From: Bacteroides cutis
GTDB taxonomy: Bacteria; Bacteroidota; Bacteroidia; Bacteroidales; Bacteroidaceae
Length of the DNA stretch: 64,000 bases
Direction of reading: 5' to 3'
NCBI RefSeq assembly: GCF_900241005.1
Contig: NZ_OEST01000001.1
Span: forward strand, 124,001 to 188,000
The number at the start of each line of letters is the position of its first letter. The stretch's first letter is position 1. Under the pieces are notes generated by a model. It was not told where the DNA came from. It made no database searches and saw nothing but the letters and a program-made list of their open reading frames with translations. A program made the translations under genes and the position numbers. Of this stretch, positions 56,415 through 64,000 are shown one piece after another.

Positions 56415-57500
56415 ATGATAACCAATAAGGATAATTTCTGTGTAATCATGGGTGGGGGAATAGGCAGCCGTTTCTGGCCATTCAGCCGTAAAACACTTCC
56501 GAAACAATTCCTGGATTTCTTTGGTACGGGACGTTCATTATTACAACAAACGTTCGATCGTTTTAATAGAGTGATACCTACCGAAAATATACTCGTTGTC
56601 ACAAATGATTTGTATGCCGACTTAGTAAAAGAGCAACTTCCCGAGTTAAAATCTGAACAAATATTACTAGAACCTACACGTAGAAATACAGCTCCGTGTA
56701 TCGCATGGGCTTCCTATCATATTCGCGCATTAAATCCCAATGCCAATATCGTGGTAGCTCCTTCGGATCATCTCATTTTGAAAGAAGAAGAATTTCTGAC
56801 AGCTATCGAGAAAGGCTTGTCTTTTGTTGCACAATCGGATAAATTACTGACACTCGGTATCAAACCCAACCGTCCCGAAACAGGCTACGGCTATATCCAG
56901 ATTGCCGAACAGACCGGTGATAACTTCTACAAAGTAAAAACTTTCACAGAAAAACCGGAACTGGAGTTGGCAAAGGTTTTTGTTGAAAGCGGAGAATTTT
57001 ATTGGAACTCCGGCTTGTTTATGTGGAACGTGAACAGCATTATTAAAGCCTGTGAAATTTTACTCCCAGAACTTACAACCAAATTAGTAGCCGGAAAAGA
57101 TCTGTATGGTACCTCGGAAGAAAAGAAATTCATAGATGAGAACTTTCCTGCATGTCCCAACGTCTCCATTGATTTTGGAATTATGGAAAAAGCAGATAAT
57201 GTATATGTGTCACTCGGTGATTTCGGTTGGTCTGACTTAGGAACCTGGGGATCACTCTACGACCTCTCATCCAAAGACAGGGAAGGTAATGTAACTTTAA
57301 AATGCCAATCTCTGATTTACAATAGTAAGGATAATATCGTGGTACTTCCTCAAAACAAGCTTGCCGTTATCGATGGTTTGGAAGGTTATTTAATTGCCGA
57401 ATCAGATAATGTACTGTTGATTTGTAAAAAGGATGAAGAGCATTCCATTCGTAAATACGTAAATGATACACAAATCAAACTTGGAGATGAGTATATTTAA
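56415..57500 (+). CDS. manC: Mannose-1-phosphate guanylyltransferase
   Basis: 361 aa. Makes GDP-mannose from mannose-1-phosphate and GTP, feeding GDP-mannose and GDP-fucose to capsule and glycoprotein synthesis. Nucleotide-binding signature near the start: MGGGIGSRFWPFSRKTLPKQF; then LEPTRRNTAPCIAWAS, VAPSDHLI, KPNRPETGYGYIQ, FTEKPE, WNSGLFMW and FGWSDLGTWGSLY. It is the short form without the C-terminal phosphomannose isomerase domain. Single gene, followed by a strong terminator. Confidence 0.93.
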   Translation: MITNKDNFCVIMGGGIGSRFWPFSRKTLPKQFLDFFGTGRSLLQQTFDRFNRVIPTENILVVTNDLYADLVKEQLPELKSEQILLEPTRRNTAPCIAWASYHIRALNPNANIVVAPSDHLILKEEEFLTAIEKGLSFVAQSDKLLTLGIKPNRPETGYGYIQIAEQTGDNFYKVKTFTEKPELELAKVFVESGEFYWNSGLFMWNVNSIIKACEILLPELTTKLVAGKDLYGTSEEKKFIDENFPACPNVSIDFGIMEKADNVYVSLGDFGWSDLGTWGSLYDLSSKDREGNVTLKCQSLIYNSKDNIVVLPQNKLAVIDGLEGYLIAESDNVLLICKKDEEHSIRKYVNDTQIKLGDEYI

Positions 57501-57530
57501 AAATAATAAAAAATTGAAAGGTGGAAGATA

Positions 57531-57573
57531 AAGAAAAGCGGGAATTGGATAATATCCAATTCCCGCTTTTCTT
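57531..57573. terminator. Bidirectional terminator, 19-bp perfect stem
   Basis: Arms 57531-57549 and 57555-57573 (AAGAAAAGCGGGAATTGGA and its complement) around the loop TAATA, between the convergent guanylyltransferase and HIT genes. Confidence 0.9.
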
Positions 57574-57598
57574 TATCTAAAGGAGGAAAATAAATTGT

Positions 57599-57991
57599 TT
57601 AGAGTGCAGCACGGATGGCTTCAGCCACCGCTTTAAATTCATCATCCGTCAGTTTCAACTTCTGATTGGAAAAGAGCATATCTTTTTCATTCTGCATCGG
57701 AATCAGATGAATATGAGCATGAGGTACTTCTAAACCTAAAACAGCCTCACCTACCTTCTTGCAAGGAAAAGCCTTACCGATGGCGAGCGCCACTTTTTTG
57801 GCAAAAACATGCATTGCCGCCAAATCTCCGTCACTCAAATCAAAGATATAATCCACTTCTTGCTTGGGAATGACCAATGTATGGCCTTTCACTAACGGGT
57901 TGATGTCAAGGAATGCAAAGAACTTATCATCCTCCGCTACCTTATAACAGGGAATTTCACCTGCAATAATTTTGCTGAATATTGTTGCCAT
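57599..57991 (-). CDS. HIT-family nucleotide hydrolase (HinT-like)
   Basis: 130 aa, cytoplasmic. Typical HIT fold: SKIIAGEIPCYKVAEDDKFFAFLDI, KGHTLVIPKQEVDYIFDL, and the histidine triad VPHAHIHLIP. Members hydrolyse phosphoramidates such as AMP-lysine. It follows greA in the same direction, with a hairpin (58015-58042) between the two. Confidence 0.93.
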   Translation of the reverse strand: MATIFSKIIAGEIPCYKVAEDDKFFAFLDINPLVKGHTLVIPKQEVDYIFDLSDGDLAAMHVFAKKVALAIGKAFPCKKVGEAVLGLEVPHAHIHLIPMQNEKDMLFSNQKLKLTDDEFKAVAEAIRAAL

Positions 57992-58014
57992 AACTTATAT
58001 AGTTTATATAAAAT

Positions 58015-58042
58015 AAGGCAAGCCCGCATACGGACCTGCCTT
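58015..58042 (-). terminator. Hairpin between greA and HIT gene
   Basis: AAGGCA/TGCCTT arms (58015-58020, 58037-58042) plus an inner CCG/CGG; the minus-strand exit is ATTTTA. It probably attenuates greA readthrough into the HIT gene. Confidence 0.5.
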
Positions 58043-58046
58043 ACCT

Positions 58047-58511
58047 TTAAAATGATATGTTTACTACTTCTAGATTGATTATACCTTGTGGTACCTTGAT
58101 TTCAGCAACATCGCCCACTTTCTTACCAAGCAAACCCTGAGCAATTGGGGTATTTACTGAGATCTTACCTTCTTTCAGATTAGCTTCACTTTCCGACACA
58201 ATGGTATAAGTCATCTTCATACCATTCTTTACATTCTTCAGTTCCACTTTGTTCAGTATCTGCACACTGTCAGTCTTCAACTTAGACTCATCAATAATCT
58301 TAGCATCGGCAATCACCGCTTTCAATTTATTGATTTTCATCTCAAGCATACCTTGAGCCTCTTTTGCAGCATCATATTCCGCATTTTCAGATAAATCGCC
58401 CTTATCACGGGCTTCAGCAATGGCTGCCACAATCTTAGGGCGTTCCACTGTCTCAAGTTGTTTCAAGTCGGCCATCAATTTGTTGTAGCCTTCTTCCGAC
58501 ATATAAGCCAT
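58047..58511 (-). CDS. greA: Transcription elongation factor GreA
   Basis: 154 aa, usual length. N-terminal antiparallel coiled coil (about 1-75) with ARDKGDLSENAEYDAAKEAQG, where Asp and Glu at the tip stimulate RNA polymerase to cleave backtracked transcripts; C-terminal FKBP-like domain (about 80-154) with VNTPIAQGLLGKKVGDVAEI. The start is supported by a strong Shine-Dalgarno site, rare in this group. Confidence 0.96.
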   Translation of the reverse strand: MAYMSEEGYNKLMADLKQLETVERPKIVAAIAEARDKGDLSENAEYDAAKEAQGMLEMKINKLKAVIADAKIIDESKLKTDSVQILNKVELKNVKNGMKMTYTIVSESEANLKEGKISVNTPIAQGLLGKKVGDVAEIKVPQGIINLEVVNISF

Positions 58512-58519
58512 AGTTTTTT

Positions 58520-58526
58520 CCTCCTT
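58520..58526 (-). promoter_or_regulatory. Strong Shine-Dalgarno site of greA
   Basis: AAGGAGG on the minus strand, 8 nt before ATG 58511. It stands out because most genes in this window lack a recognisable site. Confidence 0.7.
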
Positions 58527-58562
58527 ATATTAGTTTTTAATGGTACTATAAACAAAAAAGAA

Positions 58563-58587
58563 TTCCAACATGGTCAGCATGCTGGAA
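58563..58587 (-). terminator. Terminator after thioredoxin-fold lipoprotein
   Basis: TTCCAACATG and CATGCTGGAA arms (one wobble) with loop GTCAG; on the minus strand a TTCTTTTTTG tract follows. Confidence 0.75.
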
Positions 58588-58692
58588 CCCTCTTTCCTAT
58601 TTCCTTTGCAAAGATAGGCTTTTAAATAATGCGTGTCAAGCAAAAAATGCTGTTTTGTAACACTTTTACATAAAAGTATCTAATTTATAACA

Positions 58693-59844
58693 CTAAAGCA
58701 GAGCTTTCACTGCTGCATCCAAATCTTTAATAGTCTCTCCACGCGCACTCAACTCATTTTTCTTATTGATAAGGAACAGTTCCGGAACAGCCTTCACATT
58801 ATATGCACCCGCAAAAGTCGAATAAATTCCATTAGCATCACGCACGCAAATCCACGGCAAATTATCGGCCGTCGTTTTCCAATAATGTTCGTCGGCATCC
58901 AAAGAAACCTGGTAAATCTCCAATCCTTGGCTTGCATACTTGTCATACAGGTCACGCAACATATAATTATGCGTAGCGGAAACTGCGCTCTGATAGATTG
59001 TGAAATCCAAAATCACGGCTTTACCTTTCAAATCACTCAATTTACGCATATTCCCCTTCATATCACGTAGGTTAATATCGATAATACCGGTTTCACTCAC
59101 CACTTCTTCAGGTATTTCCACTACCTTCTGTTGCGGAGCACGCGTATTCTGCATTCCTTTTATTACAATATTATAAAGATTTTTAGAACGATCGGCATGC
59201 GGATAATAATTATTCAAACTGGTTGCCACGGCAGCAAAGCACTTAATATCATCCTTATTATTCAACGGATCAAAAATCAGATAGTTATTCAACTTTTGGA
59301 ACAAAGCAAAATAAGCAACAGCCGTATTAGGAGCTGCAAAAATATAGTTTATCTTCACTTCATCTTTATAGTTTTTCAACAAGGTAGACAAACTATCTTC
59401 AAACACATCGGCACCTATCTTATGAGCTTGCATACTCTGAAGCAAAGTATTCACCTTAGTCTGGAGTTGCATCTGTTTCAAAGTCAACTCTTTCATTTTA
59501 AGACTATTTACTGATCCCTCAACAATATAAGCAGTAGAAAAATCGGCATACGGAGCTTTCAACTGAACCGTTTCCGTTGAATCTATAGAGAAATTGATTA
59601 CCTTATCATCCACCCGCAAACGATAAAATTCCGGAGATTCCGGACGTGTTTGTTTGAATGAGAACGAACCGTCATCTTTCAGCTTTACCGAATCCAAAAG
59701 AACAATACCTTCTAAAGCAGAAGCTTCCAGATAAAGCATTTTTCCGTCAGCACCCGACACTTCACCTTCCACTTTGAATTTCGGTTCGGAATCACATGCA
59801 CCCAAAACAATTGCCACAAGTACTACAAATAAGATTTTCTTCAT
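58693..59844 (-). CDS. Thioredoxin-fold lipoprotein (DUF4369 type) without CxxC
   Basis: 383 aa from ATG 59844, where a lipoprotein signal starts (MKKILFVVLVAIVLGAC); the frame is open 45 codons more but without a leader. An N-terminal DUF4369-like beta domain (about 24-120, VEGEVSGADGKMLYLEAS) and a helical middle are followed by a C-terminal thioredoxin/AhpC-TSA-like domain (about 240-383). At the place of the usual WCGPC motif it reads AVILDFTIYQSAVSATHNY, so no redox cysteines. The cis-Pro region (NVKAVPELFLINKKNEL) is kept. It is therefore probably a binding or structural member, not a disulfide reductase. Single gene between greA and pnp. Confidence 0.85.
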   Translation of the reverse strand: MKKILFVVLVAIVLGACDSEPKFKVEGEVSGADGKMLYLEASALEGIVLLDSVKLKDDGSFSFKQTRPESPEFYRLRVDDKVINFSIDSTETVQLKAPYADFSTAYIVEGSVNSLKMKELTLKQMQLQTKVNTLLQSMQAHKIGADVFEDSLSTLLKNYKDEVKINYIFAAPNTAVAYFALFQKLNNYLIFDPLNNKDDIKCFAAVATSLNNYYPHADRSKNLYNIVIKGMQNTRAPQQKVVEIPEEVVSETGIIDINLRDMKGNMRKLSDLKGKAVILDFTIYQSAVSATHNYMLRDLYDKYASQGLEIYQVSLDADEHYWKTTADNLPWICVRDANGIYSTFAGAYNVKAVPELFLINKKNELSARGETIKDLDAAVKALL

Positions 59845-60074
59845 ATTATCATTCAATTTTATTTTTCCGGTGTATTTTATAAGTACAAATTGGTCATTTC
59901 TTCCGATTTTCGTTCCACGAAAACATTTCAGGCAATGTCCAATTCGCTTGCAAATATACTTCTTTTCAAGTTTAGTCAAAGCATTTTCCCGTTTCTTCCA
60001 CTCAGAAAATTGAAAAAAGCGACTAATTATAAACTTTTTATCTCATTTCCACCGCATTGCATAAATAAAATATG

Positions 60075-60082
60075 TATCTTTG
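60075..60082 (+). promoter_or_regulatory. Putative -7 box for pnp
   Basis: TATCTTTG, exact fit to TAnnTTTG, 39 nt before the pnp start. Confidence 0.45.
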
Positions 60083-60121
60083 CCCGAATTTTGAAAGAAA
60101 AATAGATATAAAACATTTTTT

Positions 60122-62266
60122 ATGATTAACCCAATTGTTAAGACGATCGAGCTTCCTGATGGCAGAACCATCACGCTCGAAACGGGAAAGCTGGCAAAAC
60201 AGGCAGATGGTTCTGTAATGCTTCGTATGGGTAACACCATGCTTTTAGCTACTGTTTGTGCCGCCAAGGACGCAGTTCCCGGAACAGATTTTATGCCGTT
60301 ACAGGTAGAGTACAAAGAAAAATTTTCAGCATTCGGACGTTTTCCCGGTGGTTTCACCAAACGTGAAGGACGCGCTTCTGATTATGAGATCCTGACTTGC
60401 CGCCTTGTTGATCGTGCTCTCCGCCCTCTATTCCCCGACAATTTCCATGCAGAGGTATATGTAAACATCATCTTGTTCTCAGCAGATGGTGTCGATATGC
60501 CCGATGCATTGGCAGGACTTGCAGCTTCTGCTGCCCTTGCCGTTTCAGATATTCCTTTCAATGGGCCAATCTCTGAAGTACGTGTAGCACGTATTGATGG
60601 TAAATTCGTTATTAATCCTACTTTCGATCAGCTGGAAAAAGCCGACATGGACCTCATGGTTGGTGCTACATATGAAAACATCATGATGGTAGAAGGCGAA
60701 ATGAACGAAGTATCGGAAAAAGATTTGCTGGAAGCCATGAAGGCTGCTCACGAGGCAATTAAAATACAATGTAAGGCCCAGATGGAACTGGCAGAAGAAG
60801 TTGGTTCTACCGTAAAACGCGAATATTGCCATGAAGTAAACGACGAAGAACTCCGTAAAGCTGTTCACGATGCTTGCTATGACAAAGCATATGCTATCGC
60901 TGCTTCCGGAAACAAAAACAAACACGAACGCATGGATGCTTTCGATGCTATCCGTGAGGAATTCAAAGCACAGTTCAGCGAAGAAGAGCTGGAAGAAAAA
61001 GCTCCGCTTATCGACCGTTACTATCACGACGTTGAGAAAGAAGCTATGCGCCGTTCTATCCTGGACGAAGGTAAACGTCTTGACGGACGCAAGACCACCG
61101 AAATCCGTCCTATCTGGTGTGAGATCGGTTACTTGCCAGGTCCTCACGGTTCCGCTATCTTCACACGTGGTGAAACCCAGTCTTTGTCTACCGTAACTCT
61201 AGGTACCAAGTTAGACGAGAAAATTATCGATGATGTACTGGAACACGGGAAAGAACGTTTCTTATTACACTACAACTTCCCTCCGTTCTCTACGGGGGAA
61301 GCTAAGGCACAGCGTGGTGTAGGACGTCGCGAAATCGGTCACGGTCATCTGGCATGGCGGGCACTGAAAGGACAAATTCCTGCTGACTATCCATACGTAG
61401 TACGTGTAGTATCCGATATTCTCGAATCAAACGGTTCCTCTTCTATGGCTACCGTATGTGCCGGTACATTGGCACTGATGGATGCGGGTGTAAAAATAAA
61501 GAAGCCGGTATCAGGTATCGCAATGGGATTAATCAAAAATGCCGGTGAAGATAAATATGCCGTATTGTCCGATATCCTCGGTGATGAAGACCACCTTGGC
61601 GATATGGATTTCAAGGTGACTGGTACAAAAGACGGTATTACCGCTACACAAATGGATATCAAGGTAGATGGTCTGTCATATGAAATTCTGGAAAAAGCAT
61701 TGTTACAAGCTAAAGAAGGTCGCGAATATATCCTGAATAAAATCACCGAATGTATCGCAGAACCGCATGACGACCTGAAGCCACATGCTCCCCGCATTGA
61801 GACCATGACTATTCCTAAAGAATTCATCGGTGCTGTAATCGGCCCGGGTGGAAAGATTATTCAAGGTATGCAGGAAGAGACTGGTGCAACCATCACTATT
61901 GAAGAAGTTGACAATATCGGTAGAATTGAAATTGCCGGAACCAATAAGAAATGCATTGATGATGCGATGCGCATTATCAAAGGTATCGTAGCCGTACCAG
62001 AAGTAGGTGAAGTCTACAAAGGTAAAGTACGTTCTATCATGCCTTACGGTGCGTTCATTGAATTCCTGCCGGGTAAAGATGGTTTGCTTCATATCTCTGA
62101 AATAGACTGGAAACGTCTGGAAACTGTAGAAGAAGCCGGTATCAAGGAAGGCGACGAAATTGATGTGAAGTTGCTCGACATTGATCCTAAGACAGGCAAG
62201 TTTAAACTTTCCCGTAAAGTTTTACTTCCTCGTCCGGAAAGGCAAGAAAGACCGGAAAAGCAATAA
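60122..62266 (+). CDS. pnp: Polynucleotide phosphorylase
   Basis: 714 aa, full length. Phosphorolytic 3'-5' exoribonuclease of RNA decay. Two RNase PH-like cores (about 10-145 and 325-470; [66 protein letters not shown]), a helical linker, a KH domain ([18 protein letters not shown], about 563-620) and an S1 domain ([20 protein letters not shown], about 627-695). Monocistronic, with its own promoter box and terminator. Confidence 0.98.
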   Translation: MINPIVKTIELPDGRTITLETGKLAKQADGSVMLRMGNTMLLATVCAAKDAVPGTDFMPLQVEYKEKFSAFGRFPGGFTKREGRASDYEILTCRLVDRALRPLFPDNFHAEVYVNIILFSADGVDMPDALAGLAASAALAVSDIPFNGPISEVRVARIDGKFVINPTFDQLEKADMDLMVGATYENIMMVEGEMNEVSEKDLLEAMKAAHEAIKIQCKAQMELAEEVGSTVKREYCHEVNDEELRKAVHDACYDKAYAIAASGNKNKHERMDAFDAIREEFKAQFSEEELEEKAPLIDRYYHDVEKEAMRRSILDEGKRLDGRKTTEIRPIWCEIGYLPGPHGSAIFTRGETQSLSTVTLGTKLDEKIIDDVLEHGKERFLLHYNFPPFSTGEAKAQRGVGRREIGHGHLAWRALKGQIPADYPYVVRVVSDILESNGSSSMATVCAGTLALMDAGVKIKKPVSGIAMGLIKNAGEDKYAVLSDILGDEDHLGDMDFKVTGTKDGITATQMDIKVDGLSYEILEKALLQAKEGREYILNKITECIAEPHDDLKPHAPRIETMTIPKEFIGAVIGPGGKIIQGMQEETGATITIEEVDNIGRIEIAGTNKKCIDDAMRIIKGIVAVPEVGEVYKGKVRSIMPYGAFIEFLPGKDGLLHISEIDWKRLETVEEAGIKEGDEIDVKLLDIDPKTGKFKLSRKVLLPRPERQERPEKQ

Positions 62267-62283
62267 ACCTCTTTTTTCCTTTA

Positions 62284-62330
62284 AAAGATAAAGCCCGGCA
62301 GTACATCTCCGGGCTTTCTTTTTATCTTTA
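62284..62330 (+). terminator. Terminator after pnp
   Basis: AAGCCCGG (62291-62298) and CCGGGCTT (62309-62316) followed by TCTTTTT; flanking AAAGATA/TATCTTT extends the stem. Confidence 0.9.
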
Positions 62331-62462
62331 GATCAAAGAGATGTACAGAAAAACAACTTATATTACTTGCATATTCCAAAAAGATTATGTTGTTTTGCCA
62401 AATGAAACCTTAAATAGCATAAAACTCCTTAAAGTATGTCCAAGCCCGGAGATTTACATACT

Positions 62463-62996
62463 ATGAATCTTTTCTCTCATTTTTTTCAAGAAAATCAAGA
62501 AAAGTTTTTGTCTTTTGCTTATTCGTACCTCAGGGACAGGGCGGAAGCAGAAGATGTATTAATGGAGTCTATGATTGCTTTATGGGAAAACCGTGAACGA
62601 TGGGAAGAAGGTAGTAATCTGAACGCATTAATGCTTACCATCATTAAAAACAAATCCCTCAACCATCTGGAACATCTGCAAATTCGCCTACGCGCCGAAG
62701 AAGACATCAACAGCCACAGTCAGCGCGAACTGGATTTGCGTATCTCCACTTTAAAAGCCTGCGAACCCGACCAGATTTTCAATACTGAAATACAACATAT
62801 CGTTCACAAAGCCCTGCAAGAAATGCCGGAACAAAGTCGGAAGATTTTTATTCTCAGCCGTTATCAAAACCTACCTAATAAAAAAATTGCCGAACAACTG
62901 GATATTTCAATAAAAACAGTAGAGGCCAACATAACCAAGGCTCTGCGTATCCTACGGCTGGAACTGAAAGATTATCTCGCATCTATTCTCCTATAA
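62463..62996 (+). CDS. ECF-type RNA polymerase sigma factor
   Basis: 177 aa from ATG 62463 (an in-frame ATG at 62436 adds nine residues without family character). Sigma-70 region 2 (about 8-75, FLSFAYSYLRDRAEAEDVLMESMIALWENRERW) and region 4 (about 118-170, LQEMPEQSRKIFILSRYQNLPNKKIAEQLDISIKTVEANITKAL), the Bacteroidetes family-1 type. Followed after about 135 nt by a FecR anti-sigma gene, the standard pair that controls a downstream TonB-dependent transporter operon, here beyond the window edge. Confidence 0.93.
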   Translation: MNLFSHFFQENQEKFLSFAYSYLRDRAEAEDVLMESMIALWENRERWEEGSNLNALMLTIIKNKSLNHLEHLQIRLRAEEDINSHSQRELDLRISTLKACEPDQIFNTEIQHIVHKALQEMPEQSRKIFILSRYQNLPNKKIAEQLDISIKTVEANITKALRILRLELKDYLASILL

Positions 62997-63133
62997 AATC
63001 ACCTCCTCTCCCATCTTTTCTAAAAAAAGTCTGAAAAAAATTCATTTTCCGATAGGGTTATTTTCGTCTCGTCGGTTATATATACAGAGAGAGGATAAAT
63101 AACTTCTTTATTTTAATCAAATCATTTTCAAAG

Positions 63134-64000
63134 ATGAACCAAGAATTATTATATAAATATTTCAAAGGAACCACTTCCATCGAAGAAGAAAAGCAAATTC
63201 TGGATTGGGTAGAAGCCGCAGACGAAAATCGCGAAGCCTTCCTGAAAGAACGTATGCTGTTCGATATATCCCTGTTCTCTGAAAAGCAAGAAACAAAAAA
63301 GAAGACAACACGCCTTATCCCGATATTCCGCTGGACAGTACGCATCGCCGCAGCGATTATTGTAGCCGTATCCGGCTATTTTATGACTATAGACTATCTA
63401 TATAATAAAGGAGCACAACTCCAAACTATCACTGTTCCTGCCGGACAACGCGCACAAATCATACTGGCCGACGGTACACGAGTTTGGCTGAATTCAAAGT
63501 CTACCTTGACTTACGCCAGCAACTTCGGTCGCAAAGACCGTAATGTAAATTTAGATGGTGAAGCTTATTTCGAGGTTACAAAAAATAAAAACATACCTTT
63601 TTATGTAAATACCGAAATGAATAAAGTCAGAGTAGTAGGAACCAGCTTCAACGTTTGTGCCTATAACGGTAGTAAAGAATTTGAAACCACTCTGGTAGAA
63701 GGCATCGTAGATATTTATCCTTCATGTAACGATCAGGCGATTACCCGCTTGCAAAAGAATGAATTCTTTGCCAACTATGATGGACATTTAAAAAAAACGG
63801 TTCTCCCTTCATACGAATATTTGCGTTGGAAAGAAGGTTTGTATTGCTTTGACGATGTACCGTTCAGTGGCATTCTGGATAAACTGGAAAAATATTATAA
63901 TGTAAAAATTACCGTAACCAGTCCCAAGTTACTAAATCATGAAGGTCTTACCGGTAAGTTCAGAGAACAAGACGGTATTGAACATATCCTACGGGCTATC
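63134..64000 (+). CDS. FecR-like anti-sigma factor (3' end outside window)
   Basis: 289 codons present; the frame is open to the right edge. N-terminal cytoplasmic helical part (MNQELLYKYFKGTTSIEEEKQ) that should hold the sigma factor, one membrane helix (about 65-85, TVRIAAAIIVAVSGYFM), then the periplasmic FecR domain: TVPAGQRAQIILADGTRVWLNS, VNLDGEAYFEV, FYVNTEMNKVRVVGTSFNV, and the start of the DUF4974-like C-terminal part (DVPFSGILDKLEKYYNVKITV). It receives the signal from the extended N-terminus of a SusC-type transporter. Confidence 0.93.
   Translation, partial: MNQELLYKYFKGTTSIEEEKQILDWVEAADENREAFLKERMLFDISLFSEKQETKKKTTRLIPIFRWTVRIAAAIIVAVSGYFMTIDYLYNKGAQLQTITVPAGQRAQIILADGTRVWLNSKSTLTYASNFGRKDRNVNLDGEAYFEVTKNKNIPFYVNTEMNKVRVVGTSFNVCAYNGSKEFETTLVEGIVDIYPSCNDQAITRLQKNEFFANYDGHLKKTVLPSYEYLRWKEGLYCFDDVPFSGILDKLEKYYNVKITVTSPKLLNHEGLTGKFREQDGIEHILRAI

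Noticed and set aside
59845..59979. Upstream extension of the thioredoxin-fold lipoprotein (45 codons)
   Set aside because: Lipoprotein signal and lipobox begin at 59844; the extension is charged and has no homology signal.
60545..61147. 200-codon open frame antisense to pnp
   Set aside because: Shadow of a highly conserved coding frame; Phe/Val-rich with no domain or start signal.

Overview
The window is chromosomal DNA from a gut-type Bacteroides (order Bacteroidales). The evidence is tandem SusC/SusD pairs, two hybrid two-component sensors (HTCS), many exported glycoside hydrolases and sulfatases, serine-type sulfatase motifs, an ECF sigma/FecR pair, and promoter -7 boxes of the Bacteroides TAnnTTTG type. 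No species can be fixed from sequence alone.

Layout. (1) 1-10295: a xyloglucan-type enzyme group, with a GH31 alpha-xylosidase carrying a PA14 insert (cut by the window edge), an HTCS regulator, a BACON-GH5 endoglucanase and a divergent GH43. No SusC/SusD is visible here. (2) 10403-36222, nearly all on the minus strand: a large polysaccharide utilisation locus (PUL). In transcription order it holds a GH88 unsaturated uronyl hydrolase, a terminator, SusC-SusD, SusC-SusD, an intergenic hairpin, two sulfatases, a heparinase II/III-like lyase, GH30, a GH36-like alpha-galactosidase, GH92, a third sulfatase and GH20, ending in the orphan C-terminus of a deleted GH29 fucosidase. An HTCS (36475-40527) diverges from GH88 and is its probable regulator. 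The set points to a sulfated, uronate-containing, branched glycan that I cannot name. (3) 40528-40958: a tandem array of 15-bp palindromes on a 22-bp period, plus terminators. (4) 40959-50565: a second PUL core (SusC, SusD and two large surface lipoproteins) with no glycosidase, next to a three-module esterase (50778-53285). (5) 53402-55566: a FimB/Mfa2-like lipoprotein and an acyltransferase-3 membrane protein. (6) 55567-56255: an AT-rich scar with a recombinase C-terminal remnant abutting tRNA-Leu(CAA). (7) 56415-62266: conserved housekeeping genes: mannose-1-phosphate guanylyltransferase, HIT hydrolase, GreA, a thioredoxin-fold lipoprotein that lacks CxxC, and PNPase. (8) 62436-64000: an ECF sigma factor and a FecR anti-sigma factor cut by the right edge, probably the start of another TonB-linked locus.

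How it works together: in region 2, SusC/D pairs would bind and import oligosaccharides released at the surface. Sulfatases, lyase and exo-glycosidases would strip them in the periplasm, GH88 would clear the unsaturated uronate left by the lyase, and the HTCS would sense a breakdown product and switch the locus on. This is inference from gene content and known PUL logic, not proven by sequence.
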